64,000 bases of DNA from Henricia sp. BOLD:AAB3569. Its lineage: Eukaryota > Echinodermata > Asteroidea > Spinulosida > Echinasteridae. Both the position numbers and the translations under genes were made by a program. This document shows, one piece after another, positions 21,431 to 34,803 of the stretch. Position 1 is the first letter of the stretch. The number at the start of each line of letters is the position of its first letter. The stretch lies in NCBI GenBank assembly GCA_037783545.1, contig JBBELK010000574.1, positions 124,001 to 188,000 of the forward strand. The letters are read 5' to 3'. The notes beneath the pieces are model-generated. The model was not told the DNA's origin and ran no database searches. It saw only the letters and a program-made list of their open reading frames with translations.

Positions 21431-24385
21431 AGGACAAGTGCGCAATATAGAGAGTTTGGAGCATGCAAAATTTGAAGTTCGTCGGAAAATGTTTCGACCT
21501 CCAAATTTGCCGACGTTTGGACCACACTTTGACCAAATTGCCGAGCCAAACTGGGGTGCGTCAACGACAGTCCGAAGGACTGAGCATGCGCACGACTCAG
21601 GACTACACCAAAGAGGTGTGTACAGACAGCCACGGTTTGCGTGAGCAGTCAGGAAGCCCCAACCCAGTTTTCTCTAAACTTTGAAATTTCTCTGCCATTT
21701 CCCGGCGAAAGTCTGTAATTTTTTTAGGACAAGTGCGCAATATAGAGAGTTTGGAGCATGCAAAATTTGAAGTTCGTCGGAACATGTTCGACCTCCAAAT
21801 TTGCCGACGTTTGGACCACATTTTCACCAAATTGCCGAGCCAAACTGGGGTGCGTCAACGACAGTCCGAAGGACTGAGCATGCGCACGACTCAGGAGTAC
21901 ACCAAAGAGGTGTGTACAGACAGCCACGGTTTGCGTGAGCAGTCAGGAAGCCCCAACCCAGTTTTCCCTAAACTTTGAAATTTCTCTGCCATTTCCCGGC
22001 GAAAGTATGTCAATTTTTTAGGACAAGTGCGCAATATAGAGAGTTTGGAGCATGCAAAATTTGAAGTTCGTCGGAAAATTTTTCGACCTCCAAATTTGCC
22101 GACGTTTGGACCACACTTTGACCAAATTGCCGAGCCAAACTGGGGTGCGTCAACGACAGTCCGAAGGACTGAGCATGCGCACGACTCAGGACTACACCAA
22201 AGAGGTGTGTACAGACAGCCACGGTTTGCGTGAGCAGTCAGGAAGCCCCAACCCAGTTTTCCCTAAACTTTGAAATTTCTCTGCCATTTCCCGGCGAAAG
22301 TCTGTCAATTTTTAAGGACAAGTGCGCAATATAGAGAGTTTGGAGCATGCAAAATTTGAAATTCGTCGGAACATTTTTCTACCTCCAAATTTGCCGACGT
22401 TTGGACCACACTTTGACCAAATTGCCGAGCCAAACTGGGGTGCGTCAACGACAGTCCGAAGGACTGAGCATGCGCACGACTCAGGAGTACACCAAAGAGG
22501 TGTGTACAGACAGCCACGGTTTGCGTGAGCAGTCAGGAAGCCCCAACCCAGTTTTCCCTAAACTTTGAAATTTCTCTGCCATTTCCCGGCGAAAGTCTGT
22601 CAATTTTTTAAGACAAGTGCGCAATATAGAGAGTTTGGAGCATGCAAAATTTGAAGTTCGTCGGAAAATGTTTCGACCTCCAAATTTGCCGACGTTTGGA
22701 CCACACTTTGACCAAATTGCCGAGCCAAACTGGGGTGCGTCAACGACAGTCCGAAGGACTGAGCATGCGCACGACTCAGGACTACACCAAAGAGGTGTGT
22801 ACAGACAGCCACGGTTTGCGTGAGCAGTCAGGAAGCCCCAACCCAGTTTTCCCTAAACTTTGAAATTTCTCTGCCATTTCCCGGCGAAAGTCTGTCAATT
22901 TTTTAAGACAAGTGCGCAATATAGAGAGTTTGGAGCATGCAAAATTTGAAATTCGTCGGAACATTTTTCTACCTCCAAATTTGCCGACGTTTGGACCACA
23001 CTTTGACCAAATTGCCGAGCCAAACTGGGGTGCGTCAACGACAGTCCGAAGGACTGAGCATGCGCACGACTCAGGAGTACACCAAAGAGGTGTGTACAGA
23101 CAGCCACGGTTTGCGTGAGCAGTCAGGAAGCCCCAACCCAGTTTTCCCTAAACTTTGAAATTTCTCTGCCATTTCCCGGCGAAAGTATGTCAATTTTTTA
23201 GGACAAGTGCGCAATATAGAGAGTTTGGAGCATGCAAAATTTGAAGTTCGTCGGAAAATGTTTCGACCTCCAAATTTGCCGACGTTTGGACCACACTTTG
23301 ACCAAATTGCCGAGCCAAACTGGGGTGCGTCAACGACAGTCCGAAGGACTGAGCATGCGCACGACTCAGGACTACACCAAAGAGGTGTGTACAGACAGCC
23401 ACGGTTTGCGTGAGCAGTCAGGAAGCCCCAACCCAGTTTTCTCTAAACTTTGAAATTTCTCTGCCATTTCCCGGCGAAAGTCTGTAATTTTTTTAGGACA
23501 AGTGCGCAATATAGAGAGTTTGGAGCATGCAAAATTTGAAGTTCGTCGGAACATGTTCGACCTCCAAATTTGCCGACGTTTGGACCACATTTTCACCAAA
23601 TTGCCGAGCCAAACTGGGGTGCGTCAACGACAGTCCGAAGGACTGAGCATGCGCACGACTCAGGAGTACACCAAAGAGGTGTGTACAGACAGCCACGGTT
23701 TGCGTGAGCAGTCAGGAAGCCCCAACCCAGTTTTCCCTAAACTTTGAAATTTCTCTGCCATTTCCCGGCGAAAGTATGTCAATTTTTTAGGACAAGTGCG
23801 CAATATAGAGAGTTTGGAGCATGCAAAATTTGAAGTTCGTCGGAAAATTTTTCGACCTCCAAATTTGCCGACGTTTGGACCACACTTTGACCAAATTGCC
23901 GAGCCAAACTGGGGTGCGTCAACGACAGTCCGAAGGACTGAGCATGCGCACGACTCAGGACTACACCAAAGAGGTGTGTACAGACAGCCACGGTTTGCGT
24001 GAGCAGTCAGGAAGCCCCAACCCAGTTTTCCCTAAACTTTGAAATTTCTCTGCCATTTCCCGGCGAAAGTCTGTCAATTTTTAAGGACAAGTGCGCAATA
24101 TAGAGAGTTTGGAGCATGCAAAATTTGAAATTCGTCGGAACATTTTTCTACCTCCAAATTTGCCGACGTTTGGACCACACTTTGACCAAATTGCCGAGCC
24201 AAACTGGGGTGCGTCAACGACAGTCCGAAGGACTGAGCATGCGCACGACTCAGGAGTACACCAAAGAGGTGTGTACAGACAGCCACGGTTTGCGTGAGCA
24301 GTCAGGAAGCCCCAACCCAGTTTTCCCTAAACTTTGAAATTTCTCTGCCATTTCCCGGCGAAAGTCTGTCAATTTTTTAAGACAA
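20848..24385 (+). repeat. 6-monomer (1769-bp) higher-order repeat, two copies
   Basis: Monomers at 21143, 21438, 21733, 22027 and 22322 match those at 22912, 23207, 23502, 23796 and 24091. The clearest shared mark is a 294-bp monomer with GGAACATGTTCGACC and CACATTTTCACC, at 21733 and 23502. Confidence 0.82.
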
Positions 24386-25860
24386 GTGCGCAATATAGAG
24401 AGTTTGGAGCATGCAAAATTTGAAATTCGTCGGAACATTTTTCTACCTCCAAATTTGCCGACGTTTGGACCACACTTTGACCAAATTGCCGAGCCAAACT
24501 GGGGTGCGTCAACGACAGTCCGAAGGACTGAGCATGCGCACGACTCAGGAGTACACCAAAGAGGTGTGTACAGACAGCCACGGTTTGCGTGAGCAGTCAG
24601 GAAGCCCCAACCCAGTTTTCCCTAAACTTTGAAATTTCTCTGCCATTTCCCGGCGAAATTATGTCAATTTTTTAGGACAAGTGCGCAATATAGAGAGTTT
24701 GGAGCATGCAAAATTTGAAGTTCGTCGGAAAATTTTTCGACCTCCAAATTTGCCGACGTTTGGACCACACTTTGACCAAATTGCCGAGCCAAACTGGGGT
24801 GCGTCAACGACAGTCCGAAGGACTGAGCATGCGCACGACTCAGGACTACACCAAAGAGGTGTGTACAGACAGCCACGGTTTGCGTGAGCAGTCAGGAAGC
24901 CCCAACCCAGTTTTCCCTAAACTTTGAAATTTCTCTGCCATTTCCCGGCGAAAGTCTGTCAATTTTTAAGGACAAGTGCGCAATATAGAGAGTTTGGAGC
25001 ATGCAAAATTTGAAATTCGTCGGAACATTTTTCTACCTCCAAATTTGCCGACGTTTGGACAACACTTTGACCAAATTGCCGAGCCAAACTGGGGTGCGTC
25101 AACGACAGTCCGAAGGACTGAGCATGCGCACGACTCAGGAGTACACCAAAGAGGTGTGTACAGACAGCCACGGTTTGCGTGAGCAGTCAGGAAGCCCCAA
25201 CCCAGTTTTCCCTAAACTTTGAAATTTCTCTGCCATTTCCCGGCGAAAGTCTGTCAATTTTTTAAGACAAGTGCGCAATATAGAGAGTTTGGAGCATGCA
25301 AAATTTGAAATTCGTCGGAACATTTTTCTACCTCCAAATTTGCCGACGTTTGGACCACACTTTGACCAAATTGCCGAGCCAAACTGGGGTGCGTCAACGA
25401 CAGTCCGAAGGACTGAGCATGCGCACGACTCAGGAGTACACCAAAGAGGTGTGTACAGACAGCCACGGTTTGCGTGAGCAGTCAGGAAGCCCCAACCCAG
25501 TTTTCCCTAAACTTTGAAATTTCTCTGCCATTTCCCGGCGAAAGTATGTCAATTTTTTAGGACAAGTGCGCAATATAGAGAGTTTGGAGCATGCAAAATT
25601 TGAAGTTCGTCGGAAAATGTTTCGACCTCCAAATTTGCCGACGTTTGGACCACACTTTGACCAAATTGCCGAGCCAAACTGGGGTGCGTCAACGACAGTC
25701 CGAAGGACTGAGCATGCGCACGACTCAGGACTACACCAAAGAGGTGTGTACAGACAGCCACGGTTTGCGTGAGCAGTCAGGAAGCCCCAACCCAGTTTTC
25801 TCTAAACTTTGAAATTTCTCTGCCATTTCCCGGCGAAAGTCTGTAAATTTTTTAGGACAA
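24091..25860 (+). repeat. 3-monomer (885-bp) higher-order repeat, two copies
   Basis: The order of variants at 24091, 24386 and 24681 repeats at 24976, 25271 and 25566: two AAATTCGTCGG-type monomers followed by one of the GGACTACACC class. The last monomers differ (GGAAAATTTTT versus GGAAAATGTTT), so homogenisation is incomplete. Confidence 0.65.
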
Positions 25861-28800
25861 GTGCGCAATATAGAGAGTTTGGAGCATGCAAAATTTGAAG
25901 TTCGTCGGAACATGTTCGACCTCCAAATTTGCCGACGTTTGGACCACACTTTGACCAAATTGCCGAGCCAAACTGGGGTGCGTCAACGACAGTCCGAAGG
26001 ACTGAGCATGCGCACGACTCAGGAGTACACCAAAGAGGTGTGTACAGACAGCCACGGTTTGCGTGAGCAGTCAGGAAGCCCCAACCCAGTTTTCCCTAAA
26101 CTTTGAAATTTCTCTGCCATTTCCCGGCGAAAGTCTGTCAATTTGTTAGGACAAGTGCGCAATATAGAGAGTTTGGAGCATGCAAAATTTGAAGTTCGTC
26201 GGAACATTTTTCGACCTACAAATTTGCCGACGTTTGGACCACACTTTGACCAAATTGCCGAGCCAAACTGGGGTGCGTCAACGACAGTCCGAAGGACTGA
26301 GCATGCGCACGACTCAGGAGTACACCAAAGAGGTGTGTACAGACAGCCACGGTTTGCGTGAGCAGTCAGGAAGCCCCAACCCAGTTTTCCCTAAACTTTG
26401 AAATTTCTCTGCCATTTCCCGGCGAAAGTCTGTCAATTTTTTAGGACAAGTGCGCAATATAGAGAGTTTGGAGCATGCAAAATTTGAAATTCGTCGGAAC
26501 ATTTTTCTACCTCCAAATTTGCCGACGTTTGGACCACACTTTGACCAAATTGCCGAGCCAAACTGGGGTGCGTCAACGACAGTCCGAAGGACTGAGCATG
26601 CGCACGACTCAGGAGTACACCAAAGAGGTGTGTACAGACAGCCACGGTTTGCGTGAGCAGTCAGGAAGCCCCAACCCAGTTTTCCCTAAACTTTGAAATT
26701 TCTCTGCCATTTCCCGGCGAAAGTATGTCAATTTTTTAGGACAAGTGCGCAATATAGAGAGTTTGGAGCATGCAAAATTTGAAGTTCGTCGGAAAATGTT
26801 TCGACCTCCAAATTTGCCGACGTTTGGACCACACTTTGACCAAATTGCCGAGCCAAACTGGGGTGCGTCAACGACAGTCCGAAGGACTGAGCATGCGCAC
26901 GACTCACGACTCAGGACTACACCAAAGAGGTGTGTACAGACAGCCACGGTTTGCGTGAGCAGTCAGGAAGCCCCAACCCAGTTTTCTCTAAACTTTGAAA
27001 TTTCTCTGCCATTTCCCGGCGAAAGTCTGTAAATTTTTTAGGACAAGTGCGCAATATAGAGAGTTTGGAGCATGCAAAATTTGAAGTTCGTCGGAACATG
27101 TTCGACCTCCAAATTTGCCGACGTTTGGACCACACTTTGACCAAATTGCCGAGCCAAACTGGGGTGCGTCAACGACAGTCCGAAGGACTGAGCATGCGCA
27201 CGACTCAGGAGTACACCAAAGAGGTGTGTACAGACAGCCACGGTTTGCGTGAGCAGTCAGGAAGCCCCAACCCAGTTTTCCCTAAACTTTGAAATTTCTC
27301 TGCCATTTCCCGGCGAAAGTCTGTCAATTTGTTAGGACAAGTGCGCAATATAGAGAGTTTGGAGCATGCAAAATTTGAAGTTCGTCGGAACATTTTTCGA
27401 CCTACAAATTTGCCGACGTTTGGACCACACTTTGACCAAATTGCCGAGCCAAACTGGGGTGCGTCAACGACAGTCCGAAGGACTGAGCATGCGCACGACT
27501 CAGGACTACACCAAAGAGGTGTGTACAGACAGCCACGGTTTGCGTGAGCAGTCAGGAAGCCCCAACCCAGTTTTCCCTAAACTTTGAAATTTCTCTGCCA
27601 TTTCCCGGCGAAAGTCTGTCAATTTTTTAAGACAAGTGCGCAATATAGAGAGTTTGGAGCATGCAAAATTTGAAATTCGTCGGAACATTTTTCTACCTCC
27701 AAATTTGCCGACGTTTGGACCACACTTTGACCAAATTGCCGAGCCAAACTGGGGTGCGTCAACGACAGTCCGAAGGACTGAGCATGCGCACGACTCAGGA
27801 GTACACCAAAGAGGTGTGTACAGACAGCCACGGTTTGCGTGAGCAGTCAGGAAGCCCCAACCCAGTTTTCCCTAAACTTTGAAATTTCTCTGCCATTTCC
27901 CGGCGAAAGTCTGTCAATTTTTTAGGACAAGTGCGCAATATAGAGAGTTTGGAGCATGCAAAATTTGAAATTCGTCGGAACATTTTTCTACCTCCAAATT
28001 TGCCGACGTTTGGACCACACTTTGACCAAATTGCCGAGCCAAACTGGGGTGCGTCAACGACAGTCCGAAGGACTGAGCATGCGCACGACTCAGGAGTACA
28101 CCAAAGAGGTGTGTACAGACAGCCACGGTTTGCGTGAGCAGTAAGGAAGCCCTAACCCAGTTTTCCCTAAACTTTGAAATTTCTCTGCCATTTCCCGGCG
28201 AAAGTATGTCAATTTTTTAGGACAAGTGCGCAATATAGAGAGTTTGGAGCATGCAAAATTTGAAATTCGTCGGAACATTTTTCTACCTCCAAATTTGCCG
28301 ACGTTTGGACCACACTTTGACCAAATTGCCGAGCCAAACTGGGGTGCGTCAACGACAGTCCGAAGGACTGAGCATGCGCACGACTCAGGAGTACACCAAA
28401 GAGGTGTGTACAGACAGCCACGGTTTGCGTGAGCAGTCAGGAAGCCCCAACCCAGTTTTCCCTAAACTTTGAAATTTCTCTGCCATTTCCCGGCGAAAGT
28501 ATGTCAATTTTTTAGGACAAGTGCGCAATATAGAGAGTTTGGAGCATGCAAAATTTGAAGTTCGTCGGAAAATTTTTCGACCTCCAAATTTGCCGACGTT
28601 TGGACCACACTTTGACCAAATTGCCGAGCCAAACTGGGGTGCGTCAACGACAGTCCGAAGGACTGAGCATGCGCACGACTCAGGACTACACCAAAGAGGT
28701 GTGTACAGACAGCCACGGTTTGCGTGAGCAGTCAGGAAGCCCCAACCCAGTTTTCCCTAAACTTTGAAATTTCTCTGCCATTTCCCGGCGAAAGTCTGTC

Positions 28801-29648
28801 AATTTTTTAGGACAAGTGCGCAATATAGAGAGTTTGGAGCATGCAAAATTTGAAATTCGTCGGAACATTTTTCTACCTCCAAATTTGCCGACGTTTGGAC
28901 CACACTTTGACCAAATTGCCGAGCCAAACTGGGGTGCGTCAACGACAGTCCGAAGGACTGAGCATGCGCACGACTCAGGAGTACACCAAAGAGGTGTGTA
29001 CAGACAGCCACGGTTTGCGTGAGCAGTCAGGAAGCCCCAACCCAGTTTTCCCTAAACTTTGAAATTTCTCTGCCATTTCCCGGCGAAAGTATGTCAATTT
29101 TTTAGGACAAGTGCGCAATATAGAGAGTTTGGAGCATGCAAAATTTGAAGTTCGTCGGAAAATGTTTCGACCTCCAAATTTGCCGACGTTTGGACCACAC
29201 TTTGACCAAATTGCCGAGCCAAACTGGGGTGCGTCAACGACAGTCCGAAGGACTGAGCATGCGCACGACTCAGGACTACACCAAAGAGGTGTGTACAGAC
29301 AGCCACGGTTTGCGTGAGCAGTCAGGAAGCCCCAACCCAGTTTTCCCTAAACTTTGAAATTTCTCTGCCATTTCCCGGCGAAAGTCTGTCAATTTTTTAA
29401 GACAAGTGCGCAATATAGAGAGTTTGGAGCATGCAAAATTTGAAATTCGTCGGAACATTTTTCTACCTCCAAATTTGCCGACGTTTGGACCACACTTTGA
29501 CCAAATTGCCGAGCCAAACTGGGGTGCGTCAACGACAGTCCGAAGGACTGAGCATGCGCACGACTCAGGAGTACACCAAAGAGGTGTGTACAGACAGCCA
29601 CGGTTTGCGTGAGCAGTCAGGAAGCCCCAACCCAGTTTTCCCTAAACT
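25726..29648 (+). repeat. 3923-bp segmental tandem duplication, copy 1
   Basis: This block recurs immediately at 29649-33571. All marker variants repeat at an offset of exactly 3923 bp: a 7-bp GACTCAC duplication near 26905 and 30828, GCAGTAAGGAAGCCCTAACC near 28140 and 32063, and 293-bp monomers with GGAACATGTTCG. The length is 13 monomers plus 88 bp, so the junction does not respect the monomer register. Confidence 0.92.
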
Positions 29649-32600
29649 CAGGACTACACCAAAGAGGTGTGTACAGACAGCCACGGTTTGCGTGAGCAGT
29701 CAGGAAGCCCCAACCCAGTTTTCTCTAAACTTTGAAATTTCTCTGCCATTTCCCGGCGAAAGTCTGTAAATTTTTTAGGACAAGTGCGCAATATAGAGAG
29801 TTTGGAGCATGCAAAATTTGAAGTTCGTCGGAACATGTTCGACCTCCAAATTTGCCGACGTTTGGACCACACTTTGACCAAATTGCCGAGCCAAACTGGG
29901 GTGCGTCAACGACAGTCCGAAGGACTGAGCATGCGCACGACTCAGGAGTACACCAAAGAGGTGTGTACAGACAGCCACGGTTTGCGTGAGCAGTCAGGAA
30001 GCCCCAACCCAGTTTTCCCTAAACTTTGAAATTTCTCTGCCATTTCCCGGCGAAAGTCTGTCAATTTGTTAGGACAAGTGCGCAATATAGAGAGTTTGGA
30101 GCATGCAAAATTTGAAGTTCGTCGGAACATTTTTCGACCTACAAATTTGCCGACGTTTGGACCACACTTTGACCAAATTGCCGAGCCAAACTGGGGTGCG
30201 TCAACGACAGTCCGAAGGACTGAGCATGCGCACGACTCAGGAGTACACCAAAGAGGTGTGTACAGACAGCCACGGTTTGCGTGAGCAGTCAGGAAGCCCC
30301 AACCCAGTTTTCCCTAAACTTTGAAATTTCTCTGCCATTTCCCGGCGAAAGTCTGTCAATTTTTTAGGACAAGTGCGCAATATAGAGAGTTTGGAGCATG
30401 CAAAATTTGAAATTCGTCGGAACATTTTTCTACCTCCAAATTTGCCGACGTTTGGACCACACTTTGACCAAATTGCCGAGCCAAACTGGGGTGCGTCAAC
30501 GACAGTCCGAAGGACTGAGCATGCGCACGACTCAGGAGTACACCAAAGAGGTGTGTACAGACAGCCACGGTTTGCGTGAGCAGTCAGGAAGCCCCAACCC
30601 AGTTTTCCCTAAACTTTGAAATTTCTCTGCCATTTCCCGGCGAAAGTATGTCAATTTTTTAGGACAAGTGCGCAATATAGAGAGTTTGGAGCATGCAAAA
30701 TTTGAAGTTCGTCGGAAAATGTTTCGACCTCCAAATTTGCCGACGTTTGGACCACACTTTGACCAAATTGCCGAGCCAAACTGGGGTGCGTCAACGACAG
30801 TCCGAAGGACTGAGCATGCGCACGACTCACGACTCAGGACTACACCAAAGAGGTGTGTACAGACAGCCACGGTTTGCGTGAGCAGTCAGGAAGCCCCAAC
30901 CCAGTTTTCTCTAAACTTTGAAATTTCTCTGCCATTTCCCGGCGAAAGTCTGTAAATTTTTTAGGACAAGTGCGCAATATAGAGAGTTTGGAGCATGCAA
31001 AATTTGAAGTTCGTCGGAACATGTTCGACCTCCAAATTTGCCGACGTTTGGACCACACTTTGACCAAATTGCCGAGCCAAACTGGGGTGCGTCAACGACA
31101 GTCCGAAGGACTGAGCATGCGCACGACTCAGGAGTACACCAAAGAGGTGTGTACAGACAGCCACGGTTTGCGTGAGCAGTCAGGAAGCCCCAACCCAGTT
31201 TTCCCTAAACTTTGAAATTTCTCTGCCATTTCCCGGCGAAAGTCTGTCAATTTGTTAGGACAAGTGCGCAATATAGAGAGTTTGGAGCATGCAAAATTTG
31301 AAGTTCGTCGGAACATTTTTCGACCTACAAATTTGCCGACGTTTGGACCACACTTTGACCAAATTGCCGAGCCAAACTGGGGTGCGTCAACGACAGTCCG
31401 AAGGACTGAGCATGCGCACGACTCAGGAGTACACCAAAGAGGTGTGTACAGACAGCCACGGTTTGCGTGAGCAGTCAGGAAGCCCCAACCCAGTTTTCCC
31501 TAAACTTTGAAATTTCTCTGCCATTTCCCGGCGAAAGTCTGTCAATTTTTTAAGACAAGTGCGCAATATAGAGAGTTTGGAGCATGCAAAATTTGAAATT
31601 CGTCGGAACATTTTTCTACCTCCAAATTTGCCGACGTTTGGACCACACTTTGACCAAATTGCCGAGCCAAACTGGGGTGCGTCAACGACAGTCCGAAGGA
31701 CTGAGCATGCGCACGACTCAGGAGTACACCAAAGAGGTGTGTACAGACAGCCACGGTTTGCGTGAGCAGTCAGGAAGCCCCAACCCAGTTTTCCCTAAAC
31801 TTTGAAATTTCTCTGCCATTTCCCGGCGAAAGTCTGTCAATTTTTTAGGACAAGTGCGCAATATAGAGAGTTTGGAGCATGCAAAATTTGAAATTCGTCG
31901 GAACATTTTTCTACCTCCAAATTTGCCGACGTTTGGACCACACTTTGACCAAATTGCCGAGCCAAACTGGGGTGCGTCAACGACAGTCCGAAGGACTGAG
32001 CATGCGCACGACTCAGGAGTACACCAAAGAGGTGTGTACAGACAGCCACGGTTTGCGTGAGCAGTAAGGAAGCCCTAACCCAGTTTTCCCTAAACTTTGA
32101 AATTTCTCTGCCATTTCCCGGCGAAAGTATGTCAATTTTTTAGGACAAGTGCGCAATATAGAGAGTTTGGAGCATGCAAAATTTGAAATTCGTCGGAACA
32201 TTTTTCTACCTCCAAATTTGCCGACGTTTGGACCACACTTTGACCAAATTGCCGAGCCAAACTGGGGTGCGTCAACGACAGTCCGAAGGACTGAGCATGC
32301 GCACGACTCAGGAGTACACCAAAGAGGTGTGTACAGACAGCCACGGTTTGCGTGAGCAGTCAGGAAGCCCCAACCCAGTTTTCCCTAAACTTTGAAATTT
32401 CTCTGCCATTTCCCGGCGAAAGTATGTCAATTTTTTAGGACAAGTGCGCAATATAGAGAGTTTGGAGCATGCAAAATTTGAAGTTCGTCGGAAAATTTTT
32501 CGACCTCCAAATTTGCCGACGTTTGGACCACACTTTGACCAAATTGCCGAGCCAAACTGGGGTGCGTCAACGACAGTCCGAAGGACTGAGCATGCGCACG

Positions 32601-33571
32601 ACTCAGGACTACACCAAAGAGGTGTGTACAGACAGCCACGGTTTGCGTGAGCAGTCAGGAAGCCCCAACCCAGTTTTCCCTAAACTTTGAAATTTCTCTG
32701 CCATTTCCCGGCGAAAGTCTGTCAATTTTTTAGGACAAGTGCGCAATATAGAGAGTTTGGAGCATGCAAAATTTGAAATTCGTCGGAACATTTTTCTACC
32801 TCCAAATTTGCCGACGTTTGGACCACACTTTGACCAAATTGCCGAGCCAAACTGGGGTGCGTCAACGACAGTCCGAAGGACTGAGCATGCGCACGACTCA
32901 GGAGTACACCAAAGAGGTGTGTACAGACAGCCACGGTTTGCGTGAGCAGTCAGGAAGCCCCAACCCAGTTTTCCCTAAACTTTGAAATTTCTCTGCCATT
33001 TCCCGGCGAAAGTATGTCAATTTTTTAGGACAAGTGCGCAATATAGAGAGTTTGGAGCATGCAAAATTTGAAGTTCGTCGGAAAATGTTTCGACCTCCAA
33101 ATTTGCCGACGTTTGGACCACACTTTGACCAAATTGCCGAGCCAAACTGGGGTGCGTCAACGACAGTCCGAAGGACTGAGCATGCGCACGACTCAGGACT
33201 ACACCAAAGAGGTGTGTACAGACAGCCACGGTTTGCGTGAGCAGTCAGGAAGCCCCAACCCAGTTTTCCCTAAACTTTGAAATTTCTCTGCCATTTCCCG
33301 GCGAAAGTCTGTCAATTTTTTAAGACAAGTGCGCAATATAGAGAGTTTGGAGCATGCAAAATTTGAAATTCGTCGGAACATTTTTCTACCTCCAAATTTG
33401 CCGACGTTTGGACCACACTTTGACCAAATTGCCGAGCCAAACTGGGGTGCGTCAACGACAGTCCGAAGGACTGAGCATGCGCACGACTCAGGAGTACACC
33501 AAAGAGGTGTGTACAGACAGCCACGGTTTGCGTGAGCAGTCAGGAAGCCCCAACCCAGTTTTCCCTAAACT
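29649..33571 (+). repeat. 3923-bp segmental tandem duplication, copy 2
   Basis: At its left edge the sequence jumps from CCCTAAACT straight to CAGGACTACACC, dropping most of a monomer. The trinucleotide ACT is shared by both sides of the junction. Copy 2 differs from copy 1 at very few positions, for example GGAGTACACC near 31428 against GGACTACACC near 27505, so the event is recent. Confidence 0.92.
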
Positions 33572-34803
33572 TTGAAATTTCTCTGCCATTTCCCGGCGAA
33601 AGTATGTCAATTTTTTAGGACAAGTGCGCAATATAGAGAGTTTGGAGCATGCAAAATTTGAAGTTCGTCGGAAAATGTTTCGACCTCCAAATTTGCCGAC
33701 GTTTGGACCACACTTTGACCAAATTGCCGAGCCAAACTGGGGTGCGTCAACGACAGTCCGAAGGACTGAGCATGCGCACGACTCAGGACTACACCAAAGA
33801 GGTGTGTACAGACAGCCACGGTTTGCGTGAGCAGTCAGGAAGCCCCAACCCAGTTTTCTCTAAACTTTGAAATTTCTCTGCCATTTCCCGGCGAAAGTCT
33901 GTAAATTTTTTAGGACAAGTGCGCAATATAGAGAGTTTGGAGCATGCACAATTTGAAGTTCGTCGGAACATTGTTCGACCTCCAAATTTGCCGACGTTTG
34001 GACCACACTTTGACCAAATTGCCGAGCCAAACTGGGGTGCGTCAACGACAGTCCGAAGGACTGAGCATGCGCACGACTCAGGAGTACACCAAAGAGGTGT
34101 GTACAGACAGCCACGGTTTGCGTGAGCAGTCAGGAAGCCCCAACCCAGTTTTCCCTAAACTTTGAAATTTCTCTGCCATTTCCCGGCGAAAGTCTGTCAA
34201 TTTGTTAGGACAAGTGCGCAATATAGAGAGTTTGGAGCATGCAAAATTTGAAGTTCGTCGGAACATTTTTCGACCTACAAATTTGCCGACGTTTGGACCA
34301 CACTTTGACCAAATTGCCGAGCCAAACTGGGGTGCGTCAACGACAGTCCGAAGGACTGAGCATGCGCACGACTCAGGAGTACACCAAAGAGGTGTGTACA
34401 GACAGCCACGGTTTGCGTGAGCAGTCAGGAAGCCCCAACCCAGTTTTCCCTAAACTTTGAAATTTCTCTGCCATTTCCCGGCGAAAGTATGTCAATTTTT
34501 TAGGACAAGTGCGCAATATAGAGAGTTTGGAGCATGCAAAATTTGAAGTTCGTCGGAAAATTTTTCGACCTCCAAATTTGCCGACGTTTGGACCACACTT
34601 TGACCAAATTGCCGAGCCAAACTGGGGTGCGTCAACGACAGTCCGAAGGACTGAGCATGCGCACGACTCAGGAGTACACCAAAGAGGTGTGTACAGACAG
34701 CCACGGTTTGCGTGAGCAGTCAGGAAGCCCCAACCCAGTTTTCCCTAAACTTTGAAATTTCTCTGCCATTTCCCGGCGAAAGTATGTCAATTTTTTAGGA
34801 CAA

